A DNA stretch of 64,000 nucleotides from Paulinella micropora (taxonomy: Eukaryota > Cercozoa > Imbricatea > Euglyphida). The notes under the pieces were generated by a model. It was not told the origin of the DNA. It saw only the letters and a program-made list of their open reading frames with translations, and searched no databases. The position numbers and the translations under genes were made by a program. How positions within the stretch are numbered: the stretch's first letter is position 1; each line of letters opens with the position of its first letter. Shown here piece after piece: positions 38,481-50,767 of the stretch. Location: positions 679,279 to 743,278 of the forward strand of contig BJOX01000032.1 in NCBI GenBank assembly GCA_009731375.1. Reading direction: 5' to 3'.

Positions 38481-39968
38481 TTCCACCACCTCGAAACGAT
38501 TACCTTGAGTAGTGTCCGGGTAGGATGACGTATCGGTCTCCGAGGCAGTGTTGTAGGCCTGAGCTCGACCGAAATTCGGGTTGGAGCTTGCCCACGAGCC
38601 TCCTCCTCCTCTGGGTGGGGGGGCTGGAGCTCGAACAGCTCTCCCTCCATAAGGGGTATATCCCCGACCTCCTCCTCTTCCTCTCTGAGGGGTTCCCTGC
38701 CACCTCGAGGCTCCTCTCCATGTTCCTCCTCCTCCTCCTCCTCCTCCTCCTCCTCCTCGTCCTCCTGCTCCTGCTCCTCCTTCTCGTCCTCTTTGAGAGG
38801 CCTTTAGGTTCTTTTGTCTCTCCCTTTCCTCCTTCTTCTCCTTCATCCTATCCACATAGGCAATGATCGCCTGTCGTAACTCCTCGTCATCACACATATT
38901 GGCGTACCAACCTTCGTTCGCAGCGGCAATCTGAAGCATGTTGAAAAGGCCCGGTTCCTTGCCTTCCGTCCTGCTCAGAAAATTTGCCCTTGCTGTTGGG
39001 TTCTGCCTATCATGATTGAAAGAGCAGTCTCTGTTCTCCATCTGTGCCTTACACTGCAAGCCCGCGAACCACCTCCAACATGCGGTCTTCAGGTCTGGCT
39101 CTCTCTGTCTCTTCCAACCGGCAACTCTGTTTGTGTACGTGGCTTGTGCGCCAACAGGTACACCGCCTGCCTGTGCCGTATGTGCCTCCGTGAGCGAGTC
39201 CATGTTTGAGCATGCACTCATCACTTCTTGAAACAGTGCTGACGGAGCAACGCTTTGAACCGTATTTTCGAACACGTGTGTCTCGAGGAAGTTCTTGGAC
39301 TTCACTGAGCTAAACGTCGAGCATTGTTGTATGAGCTGAGTAAGCTTACTCGGGTTAACTGTGTGTAACGCCGAAAAGAAATAGAGGATGATCGACTTGC
39401 GGCCATAGAATAGCCCATAGGAGGAAACTACCTCCGTAAGGGTCGCCGCCAAGCCAACAGCACTCCTCAAACTCATCGTCACTGTCTCAAAGATTTCAAA
39501 TCCTATGAGAGTACCAGTGCAGAGATGCTGGTATCCATGAGATTGAAAATATGAAATGAGTGTGGCCACCGCCAGTTCACACTGAGCGTCTAGGCCTGTT
39601 GCATTGTTTCTCTTAATCTCGTCCTTCTTTCTCAAAAACTTGTACTGTGTCAGATCAAATCCCTCCGAGACTAGAGATTGGTCAAAAACAGTAACAAGGG
39701 CCTCGTATTCCTGCGTTTCGTCGCAAGGAAAAGCCTTCATGCATGCATTGATCTCTTTGAGCTTGCTCTCTCTCTCCCACTCTGTCTGTGTGTGTGTCTC
39801 TCTCTCTCTCTCTCTCTCTTTCTCTCCTCCCTCCCTCACACACCACACACAAACACACAAACACACACACACACACACACAGACACACACACACACACAC
39901 TCTCTCTCTCTCTATCTCTCTCTCTCTCTCTCTTTCTATCTCTCTCTCTCTCCCTCTCTCTCTCTCTG

Positions 39969-40014
<46 letters not shown>

Positions 40015-40096
40015 ACTCTCTCTCTCTCTCTCTCTCCTTTTCCATCTACAGAGTGCTCGCAAGGCTTTCCTCCTGCTGTATCTATCTATCTATCTG

Positions 40097-40146
<50 letters not shown>

Positions 40147-41567
40147 CATCCATCCATGCTCAAAAGCGAAGCATCAGAGTCTTTGTCTGAGCTCGTCTTG
40201 GCATATAGCATGAGACTTGCCACTCCTCCTTTCTTCCCCTTGAAGGCATTTATGATGTTCTGTCTGTCCTTCTTCTCTGTGTTTGTGACCACCACCGTAG
40301 TTGAGCCCGAGGGTGCAGGGGCTGGTGGGGCAGGAGCTGGTGGGGTCAAATATGTCGGAGGGTGTGTCTTTGCACCACTCACTTTTGCTTTCATTCTTTC
40401 CAGTCTCATCGTCTTCTCGAACTCCTCATTCTCTTTCGCCTTCTTCTTCTCAGATATCACCAGCTTTTGAGCATGAGTGATAAAGGCCACCAATTCAGAA
40501 GCAGATCTGAGAAAATTATATTTCTCCACATATTGGTCAACACCTGCTTTGTTGGCGACCGGTGGTGCGTTACTAAGTGATTTAAGGACAGAGTGATCCT
40601 TGGTAGGAATCCATCTCTTCCATGCCTCCTTGTGCAGTAACGCACCCATCAACAGTCTGATCTTGGTCAGAACTCTGTCGGTCTTCTCTAACTCATCAAT
40701 CACAGGATGAGTTTCTCCTGCTGCCTTAATGCTTTTTTCCATCTCTGCCTTCCCCTCCTCCAAGGCCTTTATTTCCATTGTAAAAAAATGAAATATGCCA
40801 CTCGAGTTTTTCGAACCCAGATTGGTCTTCATTTTTGTTACATCGACTGCCTCCTGACCAGTCGCGAGGAATCTGGCCGTTGCTCTTGGGTTTGTGTACT
40901 GGAGGTAACCCTCACATCGTGGGCCGTATGTACGTTCCCAAATCAGGGTTTGAGTGTACACCCCAAAGATAGCATCGAGTAATTCAAGGTGGGTGTGTGT
41001 GTCCCCAAACTTGATATGCTGTATCTTCTTTCTCTCTTCTGGATCAGAGACCAGTTTGCCGAGGAGCTGTGCTGTGTTTGATAATAGGATATAGACATCC
41101 TTTTTAGCACGACTTTTCTCTCTTCTTTGATCCTGAGGGATCCACACATAGGTGTCCTTCTCTACCCCCATCTTGTTATCAAACTCTTCTTTAGTGAGGT
41201 CATAGTGGTCTTGCACCCACTGTTGTTCCTCCACTGTGATCTCCTCTCCATCACTATGAATCAAGTCGATCATTTTTCGTCCTCCTCCTCCCGTGTAGGC
41301 AGGTGGTAAGGGATTACCATATGCTCCTCCTCCTCCCGTCTCTTCTTGTTCAAATCCTCCTTCATCTTCGTCTCCTCCATATCTTCCTTCATCATCCCAG
41401 CCCTCTTCTACTCCTCCTCCTACTCCTTCATCTCCTCCTCCTCCTTCATTCAATCCTCCTCCTCCTCCTTCATTCAATCCTCTTCCTCCTCCTCCTCCTG
41501 CTTCTTCTTCTTCTCTTCTTTGATCTGCCTCCGAGAATTCACTCACTTCGGCGGTCTCTGTCGACAT
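38481..41567 (-). pseudogene. Element A Gag polyprotein, split by microsatellites
   Basis: ATG at 41565-41567. The N-terminus is Glu/Gly-rich (EEEEAGGGGGRGLNEGGGGG), followed by an alpha-helical capsid-like region (LTKEEFDNKMGVEKDTYVW, QLLGKLVSDPEERKKIQ, ATARFLATGQEAVDVTKMK). At about 40157 the frame runs into (TATC)n, (TC)n and (CA)n repeats up to 39775. The gag sequence then resumes (KLKEINACMKAFPC, YQHLCTGTLIGFEIFETV) at the residue where element B continues without interruption. A CCCH finger (C-x8-C-x8-C-x3-H, CWRWFAGLQC ... CSFNHD) and an Arg/Gly-rich tail follow. The finger replaces the CCHC knuckle usual for Ty3 Gag. Confidence 0.7.
39775..40157. repeat. Composite microsatellite inside element A gag
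   Basis: Order along the plus strand: (TC)n, (AC)n at about 39838-39900, (TC)n with TATC and TTTC variants to 40036, a short unique ATCTACAGAGTGCTC stretch, then (TATC)n 40079-40157. The matching point in element B gag (about 52110) has no such insertion. Confidence 0.85.
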
Positions 41568-42239
41568 GATGTCGTAGTAGTGATCAACAGGAGGACAGTG
41601 TCAGCTCCTATGTTTGGTTTTTGTTCGTTTGTGTTCTGTTCCTCCTTCAGTCGATTGACTAGTGAAGAGAGAAACTAATAGAGAGGGTAGGATAAGATTC
41701 CCTGTCCTCTATGAAACACTGTTTGTATGTTTGTTTTTGTTTGAGAAAAATAGTCTTTGAGACTTTCTCCGATTTCTTGTTCTCCTTACTCAGATTACTT
41801 TCTCCTCCTTCTTTTCTATATTGTATCTAGTATGAGGCACTTGGACCTACACACAGATAGTAATAGAGAAGCTAGAAAAGCTCTCCTTGAGAAGTCGACA
41901 GTCGGTCGGATAGGTTCTCAGACCTACCTTTAGAAAACGATCAGAGAGTTGCAAAAATACTCTGACGTATGTGTGAGATAATGCAGATAAATGCACAAAC
42001 TAGAAGGGTAGAGTGTTGTGCTCCTGTCCCTATGCTTGTTTGTGTTTTGTGTGTGTTCCTTCACTCTTCTGTCCACCTCCTTCTTCTTGGTCTCTGTGTG
42101 AGAACAGCAGCAAGAACGACAGAGAGTTTGTATATGATGTCTCCTTGTGAGCACACAGATATAGATTGTGCTAGAGGGTACGAGACACCTGCTTGAGACA
42201 AATCAAATTATTTGTTTTGTGAAAGAGTTATGAGGGAGC
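41568..42239 (-). other. Element A 5-prime leader
   Basis: About 670 bp between the LTR-like segment and the gag ATG. No gene seen. GT-rich patches such as TTTGTGTTTTGTGTGTGTTCC correspond loosely to element B upstream sequence. Confidence 0.4.
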
Positions 42240-42610
42240 TGTGTTTGAGTATTTGTTTTCGTCTGACGTCACCGTGTGAGACAGGTCAGTGAAAATTCAC
42301 TTTGTTGCCTGTGTGGCAAAGCAGAAAGAAATCACCCTAGTGATGTGGACTCCAAATGTAATGCCCCCAACGATAGCTCGTAAAAAGTCTGTAATACAAC
42401 CAAACACAGTCCTCAAAAGATGAGAATGATGTCTCGTTATATTAGCTCAGTGAAGCCAAAAAGGAAAACTGCAACAGACCAGAAATAAAATTGCATCAGG
42501 TCCGATCATGATCCGGACAAATAATACTGAAAAACAAGCTGGTGCACCTGTCACCGGGAAAAGGTACTTTTTACCGGCTATCCGGGGGGTGATGCCTACA
42601 TAAGTGTCAA
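42240..42610 (-). repeat. LTR-like 5-prime segment of element A
   Basis: On the minus strand it shares with 49880-50245 the blocks TTTTGAGGACTGTGTTTG, GAGCTATCGTT, CACTGAGCTAA and CAGACGAAAACAAA in the same order. Exact LTR ends and a primer-binding site could not be fixed. Confidence 0.55.
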
Positions 42611-43171
42611 TAATAATAACCCTCTTAAAGTGACCTGGTACTAGTAACGATAATACTCGTAGTACTACAACCTGTATACTTGAAAGTTTAGGCCGGAATA
42701 TATTATCGTTAGGCCGGACCACGGAAATTTGCTGGTGTTTGCCTTGGTTGTTTTTTGCTCCGCTAGTCTCAGTACCACATTTTCACACCATCTTTGATCC
42801 TTATTTATATAAGAGCAGAGGATTGTGTTACTAGCAGACGGTGGATTGAATTGGTTGTATTAAAGGATAGGCATAAATAAACATATAGATTATTTTCGAC
42901 CAGAACCGGCAAAGACCAACTGACTGACATTCTATTCGCGATCCTTCTATTTCCGGACCAACCTTAGTGTCATGTCATTTATGATTTTCAAGTTGCAGGC
43001 CGTCCGCATCAAGTAACTCAGTTATCGCTTTGTCAGTCTTGAAAGCAAGGGTGACGGTGGAGGGGTGGTGATGGTGGTGGCGTGTGTGTGTGTGTATGTG
43101 TGTGTGTGTTTGGGGGGGGGGGGGGGGGGGAGGGGGGGGGGAAAAAAAAAAAAAAAAAAAAAAAATATGAG
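42611..43171. other. Non-coding, ends in (GT)n, poly-G and poly-A
   Basis: The left part contains ACTAGTAACGATAATACTCG-type sequence with no gene. The right end (43060-43170) is (TGG)n/(GT)n, then G-runs and a 25-base A-run beside a gap. Confidence 0.5.
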
Positions 43172-43181
43172 NNNNNNNNNN
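43172..43181. other. Assembly gap (10 N)
   Basis: Follows a poly-A run. Confidence 0.95.
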
Positions 43182-43358
43182 GGTCACAATCTGAAAAAAC
43201 CTTGTCTTCACCTATGCGCTCCAGGTTGGGCACTTCCTAATGCTAACTTGGCTCATTGGAAAAGTGTTAGATGTCAATGCATACAGTGGAGAAGTTCCAT
43301 TCGACCTGTTCAGCCTGCCCGGATTGGCTTTTCTCTGCTAGCACCGGGCGCCGCTTGC

Positions 43359-43622
43359 TTACCATGAGGTGCTTTTTTGCGTGAGGATCATGCGACACAC
43401 ACAATCCGGCTCATGCATAAAGGCAGGCAAAGGGAATCTGAAGATCCATAGGCCGGTCACGACTCTGCAGTTGGGGCAATACCAGATGAGGTGTGTTCGT
43501 AGAATTGTCAGCCACGGACGCTCGCACTCAAGCCTGCGGCCGTAGATATCACTTATCCCCTCGAAGCTGCCCATGTCCAAAGGGCTCAGGGTGGTCAAGG
43601 AGGAAGGTCCGTTGTTCGGCAT
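43359..43622 (-). CDS. Small hypothetical ORF, Trp/Cys-rich
   Basis: 87 residues (MPNNGPSSLTTLSPLDMGSF start at the ATG at 43620-43622). It has a C-x2-C pair (WYCPNCRV), several Trp and Cys and a non-repetitive composition unlike the surrounding microsatellites. The frame is open upstream. It may be an exon or a remnant; no family recognised. Confidence 0.3.
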   Translation of the reverse strand: MPNNGPSSLTTLSPLDMGSFEGISDIYGRRLECERPWLTILRTHLIWYCPNCRVVTGLWIFRFPLPAFMHEPDCVCRMILTQKSTSW

Positions 43623-44224
43623 GTCGGCTATGAGCTTGACGCCAACAGGCCTGCCGCAGAAGCTCCTCGCTGTTGCCTTTTATGTCCTTCCAATGTCTCG
43701 CTATTGCCTTTTTTCGCTCCTTCCACTGCCTTACTATTGCCTTTTAGAACTCACCCAGAGGGCCGTCCAGCGCAGCCTGGCAGTGCGAGAGGCAGCAAGA
43801 GCAACGCCACGACAGGGCACGCGCTGGATCTGCGACACAGGCGAGATGAACACAGAAATGTCCGAACAAAAACCACCAACACAGCAGCAGCGACAACAAC
43901 AACGACGACGACGACAATGAGAGAGAGAGAGGAGGCGGGGGGGGGGGGGGGGGAAAAAAAAAAGGNNNNNNNNNNGGCGTTTGTTAGTTTGTATGCAAGG
44001 CATCCATGGACCTATGAAGGAGCAGAAGGTTTGCTCTCGCCTCTTCGTGGAGGTCGTATCCAGCGAGAGAATATAGACCGCTCGATCAGCCCAGCAGCAT
44101 GCCAGTGCAGAGGCGCATGCACTGCTGGAGATACAAGACATGTGGACATGGACATGTACAACACGCACACCACAGACTAGGCACAACAGATGGCGTGACA
44201 AAAGGCAAGGGAAGAAGGAGATAA
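43623..44224. other. Non-coding with gap
   Basis: Contains short direct repeats (CTTCGCTGTTGCCTTTTATG / CTCGCTATTGCCTTTTTTCG / CTTACTATTGCCTTTTAG, 43660-43748), then (GAGA)n, poly-G, poly-A and a 10-N gap at 43966-43975. No gene is supported. Confidence 0.45.
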
Positions 44225-44580
<356 letters not shown>

Positions 44581-44592
44581 ATAGGCATCCAG

Positions 44593-44593
<1 letters not shown>

Positions 44594-44643
<50 letters not shown>

Positions 44644-44681
44644 GAGATATCGACTAATGTCAGAAAAAAGGAGCTTCTGAG

Positions 44682-44729
<48 letters not shown>

Positions 44730-44754
44730 CGATAGATCGATAGATCGATAGATC

Positions 44755-44801
<47 letters not shown>

Positions 44802-44829
44802 GGATGGATGGATGGATGGATAGATAGAT

Positions 44830-44872
<43 letters not shown>
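44594..44872. repeat. (GATA)n microsatellite, two blocks
   Basis: (GATA)n at 44594-44643 and 44683-44872, separated by a 40-bp unique stretch, with embedded GATC and GATG variant runs (44727-44757, 44800-44820). The complement is the same TATC unit that invaded element A gag. Confidence 0.9.
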
Positions 44873-44873
<1 letters not shown>

Positions 44874-44954
44874 TTGGTAGATATTTTACTTATATGTTCA
44901 TTTCACTTACTTGTTTGTTTATTTACTTATCTAATTTATTTAATTTTTATTTAC

Positions 44955-44989
<35 letters not shown>

Positions 44990-44991
44990 TG

Positions 44992-45022
<31 letters not shown>

Positions 45023-45360
45023 TTTTTAATTTTTACTTATTGAATTTCTTTATTTATTAAATGTATTATTTATTCATTTATTTTTATTTACTTAAATAAA
45101 TAAATAAATAAATTTTTTTATTTATTTATTTATTTATTTACTTATTTATTTACTTATTTATTTATTATTTATATCTTTATTCATTCATTTATTTCTTTAT
45201 TATTTCTTTATTATTTATTTATTTGTTTGTTTATTTTTTAACTTTACTTTACTTTTAGTCTATTTATTTTTTATTTCATTTTATTTATTATTATTATTTT
45301 ACTTTTTACTATTTACTTTTTTTAAAAATACCTTTTATTTTATTTTTGTTAGTCAGCCTT
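44873..45360. repeat. (TTTA)n-rich AT tract
   Basis: Degenerate ATTT/TTTA repeats over nearly 500 bp with interruptions; includes a short inverse (AAAT)n block near 45093-45112 that can fold back on its neighbours. Confidence 0.85.
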
Positions 45361-46010
45361 TTTATTGATAGAATATCGTTGTATTTAATGTTATCTTGAC
45401 GTGGGCGCCTGCCAGTACTCCTGCCTCGTTATTACATAAAGCTAGATCGTATTGGTTCAGAATTGTGGTTCTGTTCAAGTTCCGTCTTTTTTCTTCAAAC
45501 GCAAAATGAAAGTGCACTGGAGACCAGGAAAACGGGATTGGAATAATGACAGTCCTGATTGATTTTCTTCACGGAAAAAATTGAGAAGTAGAGTTCCTAG
45601 TCGCAAGAAACTACTTCTCATTGAAAAGGTTGGCATCGCGAGTGTGTTGCGTAATCGAGAAAACAACAAAGATCTCTTCTCTTCATGAATACATATCAGA
45701 GACACTCGCAAACAATATGGATAACTCTCGGTTTGTCGTAACAAGTTGTAAATTACCTTCCAATGTTTTTGCATTTTTCGAAACTGCTGTGAACCTTTTC
45801 TGCACCTTTTTTGTTACGTGCTTGCCTGCTCACCAACCATCATTTTTCGTGCCATGGAACCTTTTCTTTCTTCCTCTCGTCGCTTACGTTCATTTCTCTA
45901 TCTGCTTCCTCCTCGATCTTGCCCCACCTTTCACCCACTCGCTCACTCGCTTGGCTCGCTCAACTGCTCAACTTACTTTCATTTTACTGGCTCACTTATT
46001 CACTTAATCA
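45361..46010. other. Unique island between microsatellites, no gene
   Basis: About 650 bp of normal composition. Short ORFs (45475-45774 minus, 45621-46007 plus) show no recognisable motif. Confidence 0.45.
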
Positions 46011-46259
46011 CTCACTCACTCACTCTATACACATACATACACGACACATACATACACGACACAACACAACACAACACACCAGACAACACCACACCAAACC
46101 ACACCACACCACACAACACAACACAACACAACACCAACACAACACAACACCAACACAACACAACACAACACCAACACACACACACACACACATAACACAC
46201 ACACACAAACACACACACACTCACCAAACGCACACACACACACACTCTCAGTATCTCTC

Positions 46260-46343
<84 letters not shown>
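46011..46343. repeat. (CACAA)n/(CA)n then (TC)n
   Basis: ACACAACACAACACC-type pentamers change to (CA)n and then to (TC)n running into the gap. Confidence 0.9.
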
Positions 46344-46997
46344 NNNNNNNNNNNNNNNNNNNNNNNNNNNNNNNNNNNNNNNNNNNNNNNNNNNNNNNNN
46401 NNNNNNNNNNNNNNNNNNNNNNNNNNNNNNNNNNNNNNNNNNNNNNNNNNNNNNNNNNNNNNNNNNNNNNNNNNNNNNNNNNNNNNNNNNNNNNNNNNNN
46501 NNNNNNNNNNNNNNNNNNNNNNNNNNNNNNNNNNNNNNNNNNNNNNNNNNNNNNNNNNNNNNNNNNNNNNNNNNNNNNNNNNNNNNNNNNNNNNNNNNNN
46601 NNNNNNNNNNNNNNNNNNNNNNNNNNNNNNNNNNNNNNNNNNNNNNNNNNNNNNNNNNNNNNNNNNNNNNNNNNNNNNNNNNNNNNNNNNNNNNNNNNNN
46701 NNNNNNNNNNNNNNNNNNNNNNNNNNNNNNNNNNNNNNNNNNNNNNNNNNNNNNNNNNNNNNNNNNNNNNNNNNNNNNNNNNNNNNNNNNNNNNNNNNNN
46801 NNNNNNNNNNNNNNNNNNNNNNNNNNNNNNNNNNNNNNNNNNNNNNNNNNNNNNNNNNNNNNNNNNNNNNNNNNNNNNNNNNNNNNNNNNNNNNNNNNNN
46901 NNNNNNNNNNNNNNNNNNNNNNNNNNNNNNNNNNNNNNNNNNNNNNNNNNNNNNNNNNNNNNNNNNNNNNNNNNNNNNNNNNNNNNNNNNNNNNNNN
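46344..46997. other. Assembly gap (654 N) inside a (TC)n tract
   Basis: Both edges are (TC)n, so the gap is probably an unresolved microsatellite. Confidence 0.99.
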
Positions 46998-48190
<1,193 letters not shown>

Positions 48191-48320
48191 GTGTGTGTGC
48201 ATGCGTATGTGCGTGTGCGTGTTGTTGATGTCTGCTAATGCACTTATGTGTTGTGTAGATCCGTGGTGTGTGTATGTGTGAGAGAGAGAGAGAGAGGAGA
48301 GAAAAAAAAGGGGGGGGGGG

Positions 48321-48574
48321 ATTAGTAGCAGTTAGTAGTAGTTAGTAGTTAGTAGTTAGTAGTAGTAGTAGTAGTAGTAGTAGAGAGTGTAGTAGTAGTA
48401 TTAGCAGTAGTAGTTTTTTGTTGTTAATTGTTGTTGACCGCAAAAGCCCGTTTGTGGGAGGGGCAGAGTTTTCCCACAAAAATGCATGTATCACTCACAC
48501 CCAGCGACCCCCCCCCCCCTAACTACTACTACTACCTACTACTACTACTACTACTGCTACTGCTGCTGCTGCTG

Positions 48575-48629
<55 letters not shown>
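48321..48629. repeat. Inverted (TAG)n and (CTA)n arrays
   Basis: The left arm of TAG repeats (48321-48414) and the right arm of ACT/CTA repeats (48520-48629) are reverse complements, with a 105-bp unique loop between. Could form a long hairpin. Confidence 0.8.
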
Positions 48630-48759
48630 GAAAATCAAACAAAACAAGAGAACAATTATAGAAAGTTCAACGCAGGTTGCTCGCTTTATCTTGCCCCCTC
48701 CCACTGATTTTTTTCCCTTGATGTTGACTATTTCGTGCTGGGGCGTGTTGTGCTGTTAG

Positions 48760-49019
48760 GTTGCGAGTGGCGCTGCAGTCTCTCCCCTGGACGCTACTCG
48801 TACCTGGTCTGCGCTAACCTCGCTACCGTTTGCGGCGTCAAGATGGGAGTCTGCAAGCCTGTCGTTTGCATAGACACACAGGAGGTCTTTCCTTCTGGCA
48901 AGGCCGCGGAGGTGGCCAAGGGCTGCGTGCCGCGCAGCATCCACCGCGCCATCAACCGCGGCTGGAAAGCTGGGGGACACTACTGGGAGTACTTGGAGTG
49001 CATACAGGAATGGCAATGA
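48760..49019 (+). CDS. Stranded exon with NUMOD1-like DNA-binding motif
   Basis: The frame ends at TGA 49017-49019; the ATG at 48843 gives 58 residues, but coding character extends upstream to an acceptor-like TGCTGTTAG at 48759 (CEWRCSLSPGRYSYLVCANL). The C-terminal part KPVVCIDTQEVFPSGKAAEV ... PRSIHRAINRGWKAGGHYW fits the NUMOD1 pattern. That is a helix-turn-helix module beside HNH/GIY-YIG homing nucleases, also common alone in phages and giant viruses. No nuclease domain is visible. It is GC-rich like region 1, although it lies between microsatellites and element B. AATAAA follows at 49325. Confidence 0.5.
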
Positions 49020-49324
49020 TCGAAAAATCCCTCCCTTCCGTTCAGTGGCTCAACAACATTTTTAAGAGACCTTGAGCCCCTCGCACAGCTGATCACAGCT
49101 GGTCGCGTTGCACAATAGTGCACAATGTGCGTCTGAGACACATCTTGCGTTCTGTGGCAATCGTATCGGGTCTTGAGTTGACTCTTGAGATTTTTGTGGA
49201 AAAATAAGTTATTCGTTCACTGTTTGCAATTTGAGGTCGCGTACCCACTTGTAGTAAATATGTCTGCTCTTCATGTACTTTCCGAACCTGGCGTGCCATG
49301 AAAGAACAATTCTGAAGCCAGCGC

Positions 49325-49330
49325 AATAAA
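49325..49330 (+). terminator. Poly(A) signal AATAAA
   Basis: Canonical hexamer about 305 nt past the NUMOD1-like exon. Confidence 0.4.
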
Positions 49331-49879
49331 ACAGGAACAACGCAATGTAAAGGAGGATGGGATGGATGCTATCGGAAATCAGAAGCTGTACAATAGTGGC
49401 TACTGTGCCGCGAGAAAAGCATCAGGTGAGGCATAAAGAACAAGGCTCAGCTGCGTAAGACAATTAAGAAAGTGTGCCGGGGATAAATCATAAACTATTC
49501 TGCTTCCTACTGAGTACTCAGTATTAATTTATTTAATATTTTTAATATTAATATATTGTACATTAAGACCTCATTAATATTACCAGTAACCGTAACGGCT
49601 GGGCCGGTGTAATATTAATATTATTTAATATTAGTACGGTCCTCAAGTCTTACTTACGCAAACACTGTTTTAATAAAATACTTACCACTCGTAGAGCCTA
49701 AGTGGGAAGCAGAAGATCTTACGCAGCCACTGTTTTATTATTAATACATATATTAATACTAAAATGTAAAAATTTACTTGCCTATCAGACTGAGAACTTT
49801 GAAGTTAACGACCGGCTAAAATTACTACTGTTGACTTTTCACTGTTTTCCTAGTCAAGTTTTGAGGCCAGTTATGTGGA
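49331..49879. other. AT-rich non-coding stretch
   Basis: Contains many AATATT/ATTAAT motifs (49525-49640) and two related TTACGCA-ACTGTTTTA segments (about 49650-49678 and 49718-49740). No gene. It may hold the outer part of the element B LTR. Confidence 0.45.
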
Positions 49880-50245
49880 CACATGATCAACCCCCCCGAA
49901 TTATCAGGTAAAAACTTATTTATAGCTGAGATTTCCTCTGGCCGGACACGTCTGAAATGCCAATTGATCCTGGTCTTTTGGCGGCTTTTTGTCTTTGCGT
50001 CACTGAGCTAACTTAGTATAACAGTCGAGATATTGTATCATTCTCTTTTTGAGGACTGTGTTTGATTATATTACCGACTTACTCTTATATTGAGCTATCG
50101 TTCACTGGGGATAGATTTGGAGAGTCCATAGCTAAAGGCTGATTTCTTTTCTGATCTGTCGCACCGTGGCAGACATCAGATAAGCACAAAATTATTTTTC
50201 ACTGATATGTCGCACAGACATCAGACGAAAACAAACACTCCAACT
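49880..50245 (+). repeat. LTR-like 5-prime segment of element B
   Basis: Shares ordered blocks with 42240-42610 (minus): CACTGAGCTAA, TTTTTGAGGACTGTGTTTGA (50046), GAGCTATCGTT (50094) and CAGACGAAAACAAACACTC (50222). Confidence 0.55.
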
Positions 50246-50767
50246 CATCCTCAAACGAAAAACTTACAAACAAGCAATCAATTTGTCACAAGCTGGCATA
50301 ACCTTTAGCCCTTGTGCACATTTGCGGCCGGCGGCGGCCTCTGTGTGCTCTTCTACAAGATACCAAACCACACTGGCACCTACTCCACTCCCTCTTGCTG
50401 CTTGCATAAAGCCAAGTAGGACAAGTGCGAACTGACAAACATCAAACAAACACACAGACAGAGGAGAAACGAGCATAGCACTCCCACTCTCTGTTCTGAT
50501 CTATTTTCCCTGCATTTTCTCTGCAGAACCAGAGGAAATTGCACATCTCTCACCCAAGAGCAAAACAAGTATCGAAGCACTGTCCGACGACAGACTGACT
50601 TCTACAAAACAGCTCTTTTGACCACTCTATCGCTATCTTTGTGTAGGGCCTGACGCCCCATAACTATTTCAACAGAGAAAAGGAAGGGGGATAAGAAGGT
50701 TGCATAGAGAGAAAAGAAAAACAGTGGGGAAAAAAAAAAAGAGCAGACAAGACTCTCATAACATAAG

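Larger units (their letters stand above)
34957..42610 (-). mobile_element. Retroelement A: Ty3/gypsy-like, 3-prime truncated
   Basis: Minus-strand element with order 5-prime LTR-like segment (42240-42610), leader, gag (41567-38481), UGA, pol with protease, RT and RNase H (38477-34957). No integrase and no 3-prime LTR are seen; it ends abruptly at the GC-rich motif at 34919-34956. Its 5-prime segment and proteins are homologous to element B, which lies in the opposite orientation. Damage is limited: four in-frame stops plus a microsatellite inside gag. Confidence 0.8.
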
